NCBI GenBank assembly: GCA_946538495.1
Contig: CAMNGP010000002.1
Span: 1-64,000 of the forward strand
Origin: an uncultured Candidatus Saccharibacteria bacterium
Lineage (GTDB): Bacteria; Patescibacteriota; Saccharimonadia; Saccharimonadales; Saccharimonadaceae
Reading direction: 5' to 3'
DNA: 64,000 bases
The position numbers were made by a program, and so were the translations under genes. The notes under the pieces are model-generated. The model was not told the origin of the DNA, did not search any database, and saw nothing but the letters and a program-made list of their open reading frames with translations. This document shows positions 18,280 to 25,721 of this stretch, in pieces (the stretch's first letter is position 1; every line of letters starts with the position of its first letter).

Positions 18280-18285
18280 ATTATA
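18280..18285 (-). promoter_or_regulatory. -10 element of the Nudix-RNase H transcript
   Basis: TATAAT on the minus strand, 7-8 nt before the closing stem of the leader. No good -35 is visible; the element lies 7 nt from the stop of the M50 gene. Confidence 0.55.
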
Positions 18286-18291
18286 CCACAA

Positions 18292-18927
18292 TTAGCGACC
18301 AACAAGGAAATAAAAGAAAGACAAAACCCCTTGTATGCCGCCCGCCATGATATGCGAAAATACTTCACCGAATAGCAAAATCATTATATAGACTAGAATT
18401 ATCCCATATTGTTCTATACTACTCAAAAAGCTACGGACAATATCTGGTGAAACAGCATAAAGGATGCGGGAACCATCAAGAGGCGGAATGGGAATGAGAT
18501 TAAAAATCATAAAGCCAAGATTGATTAGAACAAATTCCGAAAAAATAAACTCGACTATTTCTCCGCCTGCGCCATATAGCAAACCAGAAAAATGTCCGAT
18601 TGAGAAGAATACTAGAGCGATTAGAAAATTAGTGAAAGGGCCAGCAAATGCCACCAGTGCCATGCCCCATTCCCTCCATTTTAGATTTGAATAATTAACT
18701 GGCACGGGCTTGGCTCCACCAAACACTGGTGCATGCAACATATATAAAATGACTGGTACCAAAATGGACATGTATGGGTCGATGTGTTTTAGGGGGTTAA
18801 AACTTAGACGCCCTGCCTCCTTGGCTGTTTGGTCGCCAAGCCAATATGCAACTACGCCGTGGGCTAGCTCATGCAAAATAACAGAGCCAACTACGATAAC
18901 TAGGATAATAACAACGTTTAAGATAAT
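18292..18927 (-). CDS. Site-2-type (M50) membrane metalloprotease
   Basis: 211 aa if begun at ATT 18927. Intramembrane zinc protease: HELAH (HExxH) in the first helix and NLIPIPPLDGSRIL carrying the third ligand Asp, with about five transmembrane segments. No ATG, GTG or TTG lies between the upstream in-frame stop (TAA ending at 18940) and the TTG at 18876, which sits immediately before HELAH and would remove the membrane helix. AGAGGTGG lies 4 nt before ATT, so ATT is the best start, possibly helped by coupling with the gene it overlaps by 10 nt. Substrate unknown. Confidence 0.8.
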   Translation of the reverse strand: MILNVVIILVIVVGSVILHELAHGVVAYWLGDQTAKEAGRLSFNPLKHIDPYMSILVPVILYMLHAPVFGGAKPVPVNYSNLKWREWGMALVAFAGPFTNFLIALVFFSIGHFSGLLYGAGGEIVEFIFSEFVLINLGFMIFNLIPIPPLDGSRILYAVSPDIVRSFLSSIEQYGIILVYIMILLFGEVFSHIMAGGIQGVLSFFYFLVGR

Positions 18928-19364
18928 ACGACCACCTCTTTAGTCGCTGGCAATGAGTCGAGGTTTTTGATCTTGAGTTTCTTTTCGGAACGAGCCGTAA
19001 GCTTAAGATCCGCAACCATAGCATCAACGTTGCCCATGGCGATGATTAATTTTGGTTCAATTTCACGAATAGCTCGGACAGATGAGGTACAGAGGATATC
19101 CGCTACGATATCATCAAAATTTTCTTCTATCCCACCCATAATACCAACATGAACGCCACTAATTTCTGCATCATAGATTGTTTTGCCGCTTGCAGTGGCT
19201 ATACCACGGATAGTTGCATCGCCAATTTCAAATTCACCGGGGCCGGTAATCTTGCCCACTGATAAACCAGCGTCAATTACGGCATCTGCGATATTAAACT
19301 TTATGGATGTCTTTTTGGTAGTGATGATTATTTCGTCCTGATTCTTGCTCTCGATTTCGAACAT
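18918..19364 (-). CDS. Metallo-beta-lactamase-like protein without metal ligands
   Basis: 148 aa. The GPGEFEIGDATIRGIAT segment matches a beta-hairpin found in the UlaG-like beta-lactamase superfamily common in CPR genomes, but the usual HxHxDH motif and other histidines are absent. It may be a shortened, non-catalytic relative; confidence in the family is modest. Preceded by AGGAG and followed, with overlap, by the M50 protease, so the two are likely co-expressed. Confidence 0.6.
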   Translation of the reverse strand: MFEIESKNQDEIIITTKKTSIKFNIADAVIDAGLSVGKITGPGEFEIGDATIRGIATASGKTIYDAEISGVHVGIMGGIEENFDDIVADILCTSSVRAIREIEPKLIIAMGNVDAMVADLKLTARSEKKLKIKNLDSLPATKEVVVLS

Positions 19365-19372
19365 TTTTTCTC

Positions 19373-19978
19373 CTATCCTTTTATTATTTTGTCTGGGTCG
19401 ATGATTTCAGTAATTTCCATTTCGAAGATATCAAGAATAAAGCGGTCGTGAACACTTTTGCGGTATGTGAAATCGTCGGGTGACATAATAACGTAATTAA
19501 TTGGTTTTCCCTGTTTTTTCTCAATAACTTCTGCCCAACGAGTGAGTTTTTTGGTTCTGTCGTTGCCAATAATCAAAAGGTCAATGCCGTCTTGGCCAGG
19601 CAAACGATTGGTGATTACCAAGGCTTTGAGATAGTTTTTGACTGGACGACAATAATCTTCCCATGTTGATTCTTTGATGTCTTTGTCGCGGGCCGTATCA
19701 ATTTTTTTCGAGAATATATCGATCATAGGCCGATAAAACGGATGTTTGTTGTTGGCCGAGTAATAAACTTTGTTGTCGAAAGTTTCGTTTTTAATAACAC
19801 CAATGCTTTCGAGATTTAATAGCTCCCTGCGTACCGAGTTAATCTGCTCATCAATCACTCTGGTCATTTCGCGGACATAAAAAGACTTTTCTGGATTCTC
19901 GAAGAATAATTTTAGGAGCTTGGCTCTTGTTTTGGAGCCGAACAGTTTTTCTGTAGGAGTGTTAGTTTCTTTGCTCAT
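19373..19978 (-). CDS. Winged-helix transcriptional regulator
   Basis: 201 aa. Residues 10-90 form a winged helix (SKTRAKLLKLFFENPEKSFY, then VREMTRV). The C-terminal half (about 105-180, with DGIDLLIIGND) resembles a nucleotidyltransferase-fold sensor often fused to this helix in CPR and archaea. Probably a DNA-binding regulator; target unknown, though the 17-nt overlap with miaA and proximity to the MBL-like gene suggest a local role. No cofactor ligands are obvious. Confidence 0.75.
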   Translation of the reverse strand: MSKETNTPTEKLFGSKTRAKLLKLFFENPEKSFYVREMTRVIDEQINSVRRELLNLESIGVIKNETFDNKVYYSANNKHPFYRPMIDIFSKKIDTARDKDIKESTWEDYCRPVKNYLKALVITNRLPGQDGIDLLIIGNDRTKKLTRWAEVIEKKQGKPINYVIMSPDDFTYRKSVHDRFILDIFEMEITEIIDPDKIIKG

Positions 19979-20723
19979 CTTGTATATATTTTATCACGAA
20001 TGAATAAATATTATCAAGTTCAAGCCAAATTATTTGTGGGGTGCGTTTAAACCATGTTAACTGCCGCTTGGCTAAATGCCAATCTTCGTAAAAACATTTT
20101 TCTTTCGCCTCGGAAAGGCTTAGCTCGCCGTTCAAATATTTCCATGCATATTCATAGATATCGCTCTTCATGGCACCATTATTCCAACCGTATTGCTGGA
20201 CAAGTTTTTTAGTTTCGTTGTATAAATCTTGGCAGAACATCTGATCAATACGCTGTTTTAATCGTTGTCGAAGCTCATCGGTCTGCCATTTTACACCAAT
20301 TAGTAAATAATCCCCTTTTATCTCTGTTCTGTCTGAACAACTTTTTTGTTCAGTGTCGCCAATTTTTTCACCAGTCGGTCCTTTGAAATGATAATCGTAT
20401 ATTAATGCGTCAATATATAAACCAGTGCCACCCACAATTATCGGCAGCTTGCCACGCGCTTTTATTTCTTTAATTTTTGCTTCTGCGTACTTTTTCCAGT
20501 CTGCAACTGTGAAGCGTTCGTCTGGATTTACTAGATCAATTCCGTAATGAATAATTCCCCGCTGCTCCTCTTTGCTTGGTTTAGCTGTACCGATATCCAT
20601 TCCCTTATAAATTGCCCTGGAGTCTGCCGAGATAATCTCGCCATCTAATGCTTTGGCTATCTTGATAGCTACTCCAGTTTTGCCCGATCCGGTTGGGCCA
20701 AGGATAATTAGGGTTTTATTCAT
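19962..20723 (-). CDS. miaA: tRNA dimethylallyltransferase, shortened
   Basis: 253 aa against about 300 normally. Adds isopentenyl to A37 of UNN-reading tRNAs. P-loop GPTGSGKTGVA, the SADSRAIYKGMDIGTAKP substrate motif and VGGTGLYI are intact. The middle insertion domain that normally carries a DPxxAxxIxPND-like motif is missing: GPTGEKIGDTEQKS runs almost directly to the C-terminal half (KRQLTWFK). Overlaps thrS by 4 nt (ATGA), forming a thrS-miaA unit. Confidence 0.92.
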   Translation of the reverse strand: MNKTLIILGPTGSGKTGVAIKIAKALDGEIISADSRAIYKGMDIGTAKPSKEEQRGIIHYGIDLVNPDERFTVADWKKYAEAKIKEIKARGKLPIIVGGTGLYIDALIYDYHFKGPTGEKIGDTEQKSCSDRTEIKGDYLLIGVKWQTDELRQRLKQRIDQMFCQDLYNETKKLVQQYGWNNGAMKSDIYEYAWKYLNGELSLSEAKEKCFYEDWHLAKRQLTWFKRTPQIIWLELDNIYSFVIKYIQDEQRN

Positions 20724-22462
20724 ATTTTCGTCAGAAAGTCTGCTAGTTTTGCGAGCTTGACCTTCTCTTCTTTATTGCGTAGACGAATAGATACTATCCC
20801 CTCATCTGCATCTTTGGGGCCGACTACTAAAACTGCTGGTATTTTTAGTTCGGTAGCGCGACGTATCTTCTTACTTAAGGAATCGGCGGATTCATCTATG
20901 GTGTATCTTAGCTCATTATATTTAAGTGGTTTATCTAAGACGATTTTGTCTAATATGGCAGTTATCTTGGACACGTAATTGTTGACCTTGTCGTTAACAG
21001 TTACGATACGAACTTGTTCTGGTGCACACCAAAATGGAAACCAACCGCCAGTATGCTCGATAAATACCGACAAGAAACGTTCGATGGAACCAAGAGTGGC
21101 GTGGTGAATCATGACTGGGCGTTCTTTTTCGCCCTTGCTATTGATGAATTCTAGACCAAAGCGTTCTGGCTGAACAAAGTCTAGCTGAATAGTCGCAAGC
21201 TGGTGCTCACGGCCTAAGGCGTCTTCAGCCATAAAATCAATCTTCGGGCCATAGAACGCCGCCTCGCCCTCTTGTTCAAAATAATCGAGCTTGTTATCAA
21301 CGGCTGCTTGCTTAATTTGCTTTTGGGCCATTTCCCACAACTTCTTATCGCCCAAGTATTTATCCTCATCGGAGCGATACGAGAGACGAGCACGAAGCTT
21401 TTGCATGCCCATTGTCTCGTAAAGCTCTTTGACGATGCTAACTAGACGCTTAACCTCGTCTTTAATTTGGTCGTTACGACAAAAAACATGAGAATCATCT
21501 TGAGTCAAAGAACGAACACGAGACAAGCCACCGAGTTCGCCAGTTTTTTCGTCGCGATAGTCGGTGGTTGCTTCCATGTAGCGCACTGGCATGTCGCGAT
21601 AAGTACGCGGACGAGAGGCAAAAATCTGAGCGTGATGCGGGCAATTCATTGGTTTCATGGCAAAGTCTTCCCCACTCACCTGCGAATGCACCATAAATAG
21701 CTCGTCACCAAACTTAGCATAGTGCCCAGAAGTTTTGTATAAATCTGTTTTGGTAATATGTGGTGTCCAAACCTTTTTGAATCCTTCTCTACCACGGAGC
21801 GATAAAGAATAATTTGCCATCAATTCGCGAAGCTCAGTTCCACGCGGAGTAAAGAGTGGCAAACCAGCCCCGACTAAATCTGAGAAACAGAACAGGTCTA
21901 ACTCTTTGCCGAGTTTGCGGTGATCGCGTTTCTTAGCCTCCTCTTGTTGCTGAAGGTACGCAGCCAATTCTTCTTCGGTAGCAAAGGCAACGCCGTAAAT
22001 GCGTGTCAACATCGGTCGTTTTTCATCTCCGCGCCAATAAGCGCCTGCGACGCGAATTAGCTTGAATGAGCCAACTTGTGAGAGGTTGTCGACATGAGGC
22101 CCCTTACAGAGGTCTGAGAATAGGTCTCCCATATCATAAAAGGATATTTCGTCTTTTTCTGGTAGCTCCTCAATTAATTCAATTTTGTAATCTTGTTTAT
22201 TGTCACGAGCCCAGTTTAATGCTTCGGATTTAGTTGTAGTTCGTTTTGTCATAGGGAGTTTTTGGGCAATTATTCCTCGCATTTTCTTTTCGATTTTCGA
22301 TAAATCGGCATCGGAGAGTTTGATATCGCCAAAATCAATATCATAATAAAAGCCATCGTCGATAGCTGGGCCAATACCGAACTTTGCGTTTGGGTATAAT
22401 TCCTTGACCGCAGCGGCAAGCACATGGCTCAAGGTATGTCTCATTTTTTCTAAATTGTCCAT
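20720..22462 (-). CDS. thrS: Threonyl-tRNA synthetase lacking the TGS domain
   Basis: 580 aa. Charges tRNA-Thr. The protein begins directly with the editing domain (HTLSHVLAAAV zinc/editing histidines), followed by the class II core (MKPMNCPHH, motif 3 in GSIERFLSVFIEH) and an anticodon-binding domain. The N-terminal TGS domain (about 60 residues) of bacterial ThrRS is absent. GGGAG precedes the ATG, with TATAAT further upstream; the short leader rules out a T-box. Confidence 0.97.
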   Translation of the reverse strand: MDNLEKMRHTLSHVLAAAVKELYPNAKFGIGPAIDDGFYYDIDFGDIKLSDADLSKIEKKMRGIIAQKLPMTKRTTTKSEALNWARDNKQDYKIELIEELPEKDEISFYDMGDLFSDLCKGPHVDNLSQVGSFKLIRVAGAYWRGDEKRPMLTRIYGVAFATEEELAAYLQQQEEAKKRDHRKLGKELDLFCFSDLVGAGLPLFTPRGTELRELMANYSLSLRGREGFKKVWTPHITKTDLYKTSGHYAKFGDELFMVHSQVSGEDFAMKPMNCPHHAQIFASRPRTYRDMPVRYMEATTDYRDEKTGELGGLSRVRSLTQDDSHVFCRNDQIKDEVKRLVSIVKELYETMGMQKLRARLSYRSDEDKYLGDKKLWEMAQKQIKQAAVDNKLDYFEQEGEAAFYGPKIDFMAEDALGREHQLATIQLDFVQPERFGLEFINSKGEKERPVMIHHATLGSIERFLSVFIEHTGGWFPFWCAPEQVRIVTVNDKVNNYVSKITAILDKIVLDKPLKYNELRYTIDESADSLSKKIRRATELKIPAVLVVGPKDADEGIVSIRLRNKEEKVKLAKLADFLTKI

Positions 22463-22507
22463 TAAAAAACTCCCTTTATTTCTTCCAATTATAGCATATA
22501 TTTAAGA

Positions 22508-23170
22508 TTATTTTTTCTTCTTGACGCTTCCCCTGACCTTGAGAGCTTTGCAGGCTTCCCTTATGGCATCACTAAAGCTGTCATGTATAATTAAACTCTT
22601 ACCGAGTACATTTTTTAATTCCTGTTCTATGTCATTAAACTGAGCACATGCTAGAATGACCTCTTCTGGCTGAATATTCTTGGTGACCATGTGACTGACA
22701 ATAGTAGCCTTAATCTCATCCTCCGATAATTCCCCATCATCAATTTTAGCAGGCCAAGAGTCTACAGTAAGCGTAGAGGTATGTCTTTTGAGGTTGTGTA
22801 CAAATAATTTGTATTCAAGCGTGCGTGCCACTGCTCTTGTAGTAAGAATGAGAATATCCCTATCTACAAACGTAGTAGGCTCTTTAAGATTGAGTCCAAT
22901 AAACTTTTGATTGCGATATCTTTTTCTGAAAAAGTTTAGGCTAGTAATGGTCAAGAGATGGTTGGCGAAGATTATTAGATCGACATTGCCGATATATGGA
23001 CGAAGCGCTTCTACGGCAGCCCGTCTAGCACTTTTTGAATTTAGTAATATTTTATCTGCGTTGCGCCAGTCAATGACACGAATGACTTCAACCACCGGTA
23101 GAGCCTGTTCGAGGGCATCCGCAAAATTTTCCCCACCGTAACCGCTATCATAAATTACTACTTTTAGCAT
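22508..23170 (-). CDS. Glutamate racemase-like protein with one catalytic Cys missing
   Basis: 220 aa. DSGYGG at the N terminus matches the MurI signature DSGxGG. In MurI two cysteines act as acid/base: the first, in ACNTA, is replaced here by FANHL with no Cys, while the second region reads LACAQFND with a Cys (MurI: LGCTHYP). It could be a one-base racemase or lyase of the Asp/Glu racemase superfamily, or a non-catalytic regulator of peptidoglycan or gyrase. Shorter than MurI (about 260). Lies upstream of thrS on the same strand; AGGAG supports the start. Confidence 0.75.
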   Translation of the reverse strand: MLKVVIYDSGYGGENFADALEQALPVVEVIRVIDWRNADKILLNSKSARRAAVEALRPYIGNVDLIIFANHLLTITSLNFFRKRYRNQKFIGLNLKEPTTFVDRDILILTTRAVARTLEYKLFVHNLKRHTSTLTVDSWPAKIDDGELSEDEIKATIVSHMVTKNIQPEEVILACAQFNDIEQELKNVLGKSLIIHDSFSDAIREACKALKVRGSVKKKK

Positions 23171-23215
23171 AAAACTCCATTTCTCCTCCGTGCGGACGAT
23201 TATACTATAACGTAA

Positions 23216-23390
23216 TAAAAAGAATTCTGTGAAATTGTGAGTTACGGGAGAAATGTCCCGTAACTCAAAAAAATGGCGAGTGGGGATGTCGCTCGCCAGG
23301 CTCGTTCCATTCGAACCCCCTTACGGGGTGGGGCCAGCTACGCTATCAGTATAAAAAACTAAACCCCTGCGGGGTTTACTTTTTTATACT
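23216..23390. other. Cluster of strong hairpins between divergent genes
   Basis: GAGTTACGGG/CCCGTAACTC (23239-23266); GGCGAG/CTCGCC (23275-23297), followed on the minus strand by A plus seven T, a good minus terminator; CCCC-TTAC-GGGG near 23317-23330; and a 43-bp near-palindrome AGTATAAAAAA-C-TAAACCCC/GGGGTTTA-C-TTTTTTATACT (23348-23390) with T runs on both strands. Terminators in a divergent interval are unexpected, so a small RNA on one strand, or a remnant element, is possible. GC content exceeds the surroundings. Confidence 0.6.
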
Positions 23391-23454
23391 GGTGGGGCTT
23401 AATTAACTGGGTTTTAACAGAATGTAAAGAAGATCAGAATGATATAATTGAAGT

Positions 23455-24570
23455 ATGGAACAGTTAAACGAGCACAAAAATACATCGCAACTACCAAATG
23501 ATAATGGTTGGTCAGAATTTCCGCCATTTCAAGGTAATAAGTCGGCTGAACAGAATGATTCAACGAGCGAAACAGTCAAAGACACTCCAGATTATTTGTC
23601 GAATATCGATCCAGCTCGTCGCAGAGAGATAATAGATTCTTCCGCCGAGATGACACGTATCATTCCTGGTGCAATGATATTTGGCGGGAACGCGAATCGC
23701 ATTCTTTACGAAGCATATACTGGTAAGACTATGTTCGGTGTAGGTAAAAACGATGCTGATATTTATGTTCCGCAAGCTACATTTGACCAGCTTTTGATTG
23801 AGCAACCTGTGGGCTACGAATTAGATCGTGAACTCGACGAAAATGGAAAAGAAAAATGGATTCGTCCGCAAGAAGGGTATCTTGTGCTGACGAATCTAGC
23901 TACTGGCGACCACATCGATACGCAGAGTGTTGATGATTCGCATAAATCAACTGAAGTGGAAATAGATGGAAAAATGGTTAGAGTTCAGTCTTTGACTGAC
24001 CAAATTAACGATAAAATTCGATTGATGTTTGAAACGGATGGTCTAAAAGGTATCCCTATAGACCCAATTCATAACCCGGATCCGATTAGTAAATATGGGG
24101 TTTATGCACAATACATTTTAGAAATGGCAGACTCAGAACGAGGACAGGCGGAGCTTGCCAAGCACGCTGATGAATTACCAGAAGACTGGCGAGAGACTAT
24201 GGAGATAATGGCTAGCCTGGGTGAATACGGTAAACCTGTGAGTCAAGAGAAACGTGATGCATTTCAAGAAAAAATGGAAGCTTGGAAAAAAATCCAAGAA
24301 ACTATGAAGCAAATTCAAGAACAGATGATGAGTGATTTAAGAGATTACTATGAATCCAATCACGGTAAGGTGCCAGAGGAGTACAGCGTAGAGTTACCCG
24401 GTTTAATGGAAGGATTTGAAAGCATAGTAAATGAGGCGTTGGGGGAATCGTCCAGTTCGAACGATTTTATCCAGAAGATTATCGGCAGGATGTCTGATAG
24501 CGAAAAGAAGGCTATTAAGGATAGAATAAAAAGTCTTGCAATGAAAAGCGATACTCAGCTAAATTTTTAG
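23455..24570 (+). CDS. Hypothetical protein with possible nucleotidyltransferase fold
   Basis: 371 aa. Residues about 65-165 contain FGGNANRILYEAY and GKNDADIYV, spaced like the GG and D-x-D motifs of the nucleotidyltransferase superfamily (AbiEii-like), but the similarity is weak. The C-terminal half is helical and rich in Glu, Lys and Met (about 270-310 looks coiled coil). No signal peptide. TATAAT-TGAAGT-ATG and no Shine-Dalgarno suggest leaderless translation. No partner antitoxin gene is adjacent, so I assign no function. Confidence 0.75.
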   Translation: MEQLNEHKNTSQLPNDNGWSEFPPFQGNKSAEQNDSTSETVKDTPDYLSNIDPARRREIIDSSAEMTRIIPGAMIFGGNANRILYEAYTGKTMFGVGKNDADIYVPQATFDQLLIEQPVGYELDRELDENGKEKWIRPQEGYLVLTNLATGDHIDTQSVDDSHKSTEVEIDGKMVRVQSLTDQINDKIRLMFETDGLKGIPIDPIHNPDPISKYGVYAQYILEMADSERGQAELAKHADELPEDWRETMEIMASLGEYGKPVSQEKRDAFQEKMEAWKKIQETMKQIQEQMMSDLRDYYESNHGKVPEEYSVELPGLMEGFESIVNEALGESSSSNDFIQKIIGRMSDSEKKAIKDRIKSLAMKSDTQLNF

Positions 24571-24638
24571 GGATTTAACCGCTGAAATAATAGAGATAAA
24601 ATACATTTTTTTGAATTTTTTTGTAGTAAAAATGACAT

Positions 24639-24665
24639 AAAAATAGCCCTCTATGCTAACGAGGG
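24639..24665 (-). terminator. Terminator downstream of tRNA-Val(TAC)
   Basis: On the minus strand CCCTC/GAGGG (24647-24651, 24661-24665) with a 9-nt loop is followed by CTATTTTTA. Confidence 0.65.
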
Positions 24666-24720
24666 ATTCAACAGACATTTATAGGTTAGTAAATAGTTGG
24701 AAAAACATTTATAACCCGAA

Positions 24721-24797
24721 TGGTGGGTTGTGAGGGGCTCGAACCCCCGACCTTCTCGGTGTAAACGAGACGCTCTAGCCAACTGAGCTAACAACCC
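24721..24797 (-). tRNA. tRNA-Val (anticodon TAC)
   Basis: 77 nt including encoded CCA. Acceptor GGGTTGT/ACAACCC, D stem GCTC/GAGC, anticodon stem TCTCG/CGAGA with loop TTTACAC, T loop TTCGAGC. All stems pair. Confidence 0.97.
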
Positions 24798-24820
24798 GCC
24801 AGATTATTATATCATACTAC

Positions 24821-25705
24821 TTAGATTTTTACCAGTTCATAACTGCAGGAACCAAGGCCAAGTGATTCAGCATAAGGCAATATTTCCCTGCCAAGTCGTG
24901 AATCGATACGTTCTTTGAGCTGTTCGGCACCAGGATCTTGACTTACCCAAATCATGTCAATGAATGCCTGGTCATTAGCCACAGGATCAAGAGAGGCTAC
25001 AATACCCAAATCACCCATGACGGGGTCGCCTTGGTTTTTGTCACAATCACAATCTACGGATAATGCGTTCATTACTGTAATGTAAATAATGGGTTTTCCT
25101 TGTTCACTAAGATAATCAGACACAGCCTTAGCAGCTTCCGCCATAGACTCGATGAAATCGATTTGCTCGTGTTTAGAAATCCAACAGAGCTTGGGGCTTT
25201 TAGTCTTGCCACAAGAATGAATATAGGCTTTGCCATTTCTTGATGCAATACCAATGGATTGATTTTTGAGATTTGCGCCAAATCCACCCATAGCGTGCCC
25301 TTTACCATGCGCCAAATTAACGATAGAGTCATAATTATCAAAATGACTACCCACAAGATTATATTTAAGATGTTTACCATTTTTTACTGGAATTTCAATT
25401 TCTCCCTCTGCATCCATAATATCTACGTCGGCGAAGCTAGTAAAGCCGTGCTGTTTTGCAATCTCAATGTGGTCATTTGCAGTATTGCGGGCACCAGGAT
25501 ATGCTGTATTGCATTCAATGATTGTGCCATTTAGTTTTTGAACGAAAGGGCCAATTAGTTCGGCCTTAAGATATCCCTTGGCACCTTGTTCGCCGGTAGA
25601 AACCTTGACGCCGACCTTCCCTGGCAGTTTTATGCCCAGAGCCTCATATATCTTAATTAAACTTTCTGGCGTAATTTCTTTTGTGAAATACACTTTGGGT
25701 TTCAT
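24821..25705 (-). CDS. DUF362-family protein
   Basis: 294 aa. Matches the DUF362 pattern: KVGVKVSTGEQGAKGYL, an ECNTAYPGARNT loop, an internal HSCGKTKSP segment and a C-terminal cysteine-bearing part. Members often carry an Fe-S-binding domain, but the few cysteines here (DCDCD) do not form a ferredoxin motif. Function in the family is unknown. AGGAGG precedes the start. Located just downstream of the glycosyltransferase on the same strand (16 nt), suggesting co-transcription. Confidence 0.85.
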   Translation of the reverse strand: MKPKVYFTKEITPESLIKIYEALGIKLPGKVGVKVSTGEQGAKGYLKAELIGPFVQKLNGTIIECNTAYPGARNTANDHIEIAKQHGFTSFADVDIMDAEGEIEIPVKNGKHLKYNLVGSHFDNYDSIVNLAHGKGHAMGGFGANLKNQSIGIASRNGKAYIHSCGKTKSPKLCWISKHEQIDFIESMAEAAKAVSDYLSEQGKPIIYITVMNALSVDCDCDKNQGDPVMGDLGIVASLDPVANDQAFIDMIWVSQDPGAEQLKERIDSRLGREILPYAESLGLGSCSYELVKI

Positions 25706-25721
25706 ATTTTCCTCCTGTGGA

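Noticed and set aside
22463..22500. T-box leader for thrS or ileS
   Set aside because: The thrS leader is about 35 nt and ileS appears leaderless; neither has room.
23275..23345. tRNA gene suggested by TTCGAA
   Set aside because: No acceptor or D stem can be formed around it.
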